DNA of 6,854 nucleotides from CAG-791 sp963657295 (GTDB taxonomy: Bacteria > Bacillota > Clostridia > Lachnospirales > Lachnospiraceae), in contig CAVKMX010000120.1 of NCBI GenBank assembly GCA_963657295.1, positions 1-6,854 on the forward strand. The letters are read 5' to 3'. Both the position numbers and the translations under genes were made by a program. The notes beneath the pieces are model-generated. The model ran no database searches, was not told the origin of the DNA, and saw nothing but the letters and a program-made list of their open reading frames with translations. Shown here piece by piece: positions 5,533-6,854 of the stretch. Position 1 is the first letter of the stretch; every line of letters starts with the position of its first letter.

Positions 5533-6759
5533 CTAGAATTCCGTATCCTCCAGCTCCTGAAGCTCATATTCCGTCTGCTCGTTTTTATTAAACTTCGCCA
5601 GCAGCTCGTGGATCTTGGAGATCGGTGTCGACACATCCGAAATGGATGCATCGTGATTGATGAAATCAATGATATTGGCAAGATACTTGCCCATATCCGC
5701 AGAGGCAAACCACTCCTTCTGGGCCAGCTGCGGCGGCTGATAGGTCAGATTGGACGTGATCACAAGGTCAAAATCGCCCCTTGCATACGCCTCATCGAAG
5801 GCATCCAGGCCGTCCGTGAACAGACCGAAGGTCGTGCACAGGAACACGCGGCCGGCGTGCATGCGCTTGAGCTGACGCGCGGTGTCCAGAATGCTGCCGC
5901 CGGAGGAAATCATGTCGTCCATGACGATGACATCCTTCCCTTCCAGATCGCTTCCCAGGAATTCATGCGCCACAATCGGATTCTTGCCGTTGACGATGCG
6001 GGAATAATCCCTTCTCTTGTAGAACATTCCGGTATCCACGCCCAGGACGCCGGCAAAATAAATGGCCCGGTCCAGCGCACCCTCATCCGGGGAAATCATA
6101 ACGAAATGGTCCTTGTCCAGAATGACATCGGAGAAATTGTGGATGATCGCCTTGAGGAACGGATAGGGCGATACAAAATTGTCGAAATTCGCCAGGGGAG
6201 CTACATTCTGGATTCTCGGATCGTGCGCATCAAAGGTGATGAAATTCTTGATGCCCAGATCCACCAGCTCCCGGAACATATTGGCGGCATCCAGCGACTC
6301 CCGGCCGGAGCGCTTGTGCTGTCTTCCTTCATACAGAAACGGCATGATGACAGAGATTCTGGCGGCCTTGCCGTTGATGGCCGAAATGATGCGCTTGAGA
6401 TCCTGAAAATGATCGTCCGGCGACATATGATTGATGAAGCCGTTCATCTTATAGGTCAGGGAATAGTTGGTGACATCCGTCAGGATGAAGATGTCCTTGC
6501 CGCGGCAGGAATCCTCGATCACACCCTTTCCCTCACCGGTGCCGAAGCGGACACATTCGGCCTTCATGCGGTAATCGTCACGCACATATCCGGCAAAGGC
6601 GGGATCCTCCTTCACGATGCTGTTGTAATTCTGCCGGAAATACGCCAGATGGTCATTCACGGATTTCCCGAGCTCTCTGGCGGACGGCAGGACCAGCAGC
6701 TCCAGCGGGGCGGCGGGGATTTTGCGTTCCAACTTCTGATGCAGCTGCAATTCGGACAT
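5533..6759 (-). CDS. prs: Ribose-phosphate pyrophosphokinase (PRPP synthetase), long clostridial form
   Basis: The enzyme converts ribose 5-phosphate and ATP to PRPP and AMP, feeding purine, pyrimidine, NAD, His and Trp synthesis in the cytoplasm. The 408-residue protein has the two-domain phosphoribosyltransferase fold. PFLYEGRQHKR (140-150) corresponds to the usual PY...RQDRK; TFDAHDPRIQ (175-184) to the flag-like DLHA.QIQ; SPDEGALDRA (223-232) to SPDxGGxxRA; KRR at 248-250; and the PRPP loop VIVMDDMISSGGSI (277-290) to the usual DDxIDTAGT. It is about 90 residues longer than the common ~315-residue Prs, with extra sequence at the N-terminus (about 1-90) and a charged C-terminal tail (about 380-408). 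The altered loop and length are typical, as far as I recall, of a distinct Clostridia group, so I expect a genuine synthetase, but kinetics and allostery may differ. ATG 6759 follows AGAGAGG at 11-nt spacing. It is probably the first gene of an operon with pepD. Confidence 0.92.
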   Translation of the reverse strand: MSELQLHQKLERKIPAAPLELLVLPSARELGKSVNDHLAYFRQNYNSIVKEDPAFAGYVRDDYRMKAECVRFGTGEGKGVIEDSCRGKDIFILTDVTNYSLTYKMNGFINHMSPDDHFQDLKRIISAINGKAARISVIMPFLYEGRQHKRSGRESLDAANMFRELVDLGIKNFITFDAHDPRIQNVAPLANFDNFVSPYPFLKAIIHNFSDVILDKDHFVMISPDEGALDRAIYFAGVLGVDTGMFYKRRDYSRIVNGKNPIVAHEFLGSDLEGKDVIVMDDMISSGGSILDTARQLKRMHAGRVFLCTTFGLFTDGLDAFDEAYARGDFDLVITSNLTYQPPQLAQKEWFASADMGKYLANIIDFINHDASISDVSTPISKIHELLAKFNKNEQTEYELQELEDTEF

Positions 6760-6770
6760 AATAAGGAGAT

Positions 6771-6777
6771 CCTCTCT
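6771..6777 (-). promoter_or_regulatory. Ribosome-binding site of prs
   Basis: The minus strand reads AGAGAGG (then ATC), about 11 nt before ATG 6759. The spacing is slightly long, and the following ATCTCC could pair with GGA-rich sequence and partly mask the site. No better in-frame start is nearby. Confidence 0.5.
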
Positions 6778-6800
6778 TCTCTTCGTAAGTTACACAGATG

Positions 6801-6854
6801 GTAACTATTCAGCACCCATCTCGAATTTGCTTCGCAAATCCTCGATGCGGCTGG
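6801..6854 (+). mobile_element. MITE-like structured repeat element, second copy cut by the window end
   Basis: Positions 6801-6854 align without gaps to 3819-3872, matching at 49 of 54 bases. They include the left terminal repeat (GTAACTATTCAG) and the whole first stem-loop (ATTTGC-TTC-GCAAAT). Four of the five differences fall within the first 14 bases. The rest lies beyond the window. It has the same orientation as the first copy and, like it, begins just upstream (42 bp) of a minus-strand start codon, here prs. Confidence 0.8.

Noticed and set aside
3104..5536. Very long plus-strand open frame (810 codons)
   Set aside because: It runs antisense through the whole of pepD, the MITE-like element and the start of the membrane-protein gene. 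Its translation is His/Arg/Ile-rich without family motifs, as expected of a GC-rich antisense frame.
5476..6804. Plus-strand open frame of 442 codons
   Set aside because: It is entirely antisense to prs, which has clear catalytic motifs. The translation shows none.

Overview
The window looks like chromosomal DNA from a GC-rich member of the Clostridia, most likely Lachnospiraceae. This is inferred from the strong AGGAGG-type ribosome-binding sites, the long divergent ribose-phosphate pyrophosphokinase, the C69 dipeptidase, the YprB-like RNase H-fold protein and a structured intergenic repeat. No rRNA, tRNA, CRISPR array or transposase gene was seen.

Layout. Positions 1-299 are non-coding: a run of small hairpins (about 11-90), then a possible extended -10 promoter, a leader stem-loop and a good RBS. 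A plus-strand gene (300-1754) encodes a YprB-type 3'-5' exonuclease-like protein with a long Ala/Glu-rich insert. It converges on a minus-strand gene for a large polytopic membrane protein, GT-C-like by inference (1856-3784). The 101-bp gap between them holds a 20-bp tandem duplication and a strong stem-loop that probably terminates one or both genes. Further along the minus strand lies an apparent two-gene operon, prs (5533-6759) followed by a cytoplasmic C69 dipeptidase gene, pepD (3980-5488), separated by 44 bp.

The most interesting item is a 155-bp MITE-like element (3819-3973) between pepD and the membrane-protein gene. It has 12-bp terminal inverted repeats (11/12 matched) and three consecutive stem-loops. 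A second copy starts at 6801 upstream of prs, in the same orientation, and is cut off by the window end; the shared 54 bp match at 49 positions. Each copy begins about 35-42 bp upstream of the start codon of a minus-strand gene, so the family could affect expression as well as being a passive mobile element.

The four genes do not form one pathway. Prs makes PRPP for nucleotide, His and Trp synthesis. PepD hydrolyses dipeptides in the cytoplasm. The nuclease-like protein probably acts on nucleic acid. The membrane protein may be a lipid-linked sugar transferase or a relative. Two of the four proteins carry low-complexity Ala/Gly/Glu-rich insertions, and in the membrane protein one of these is a 15-bp in-frame repeat tract.
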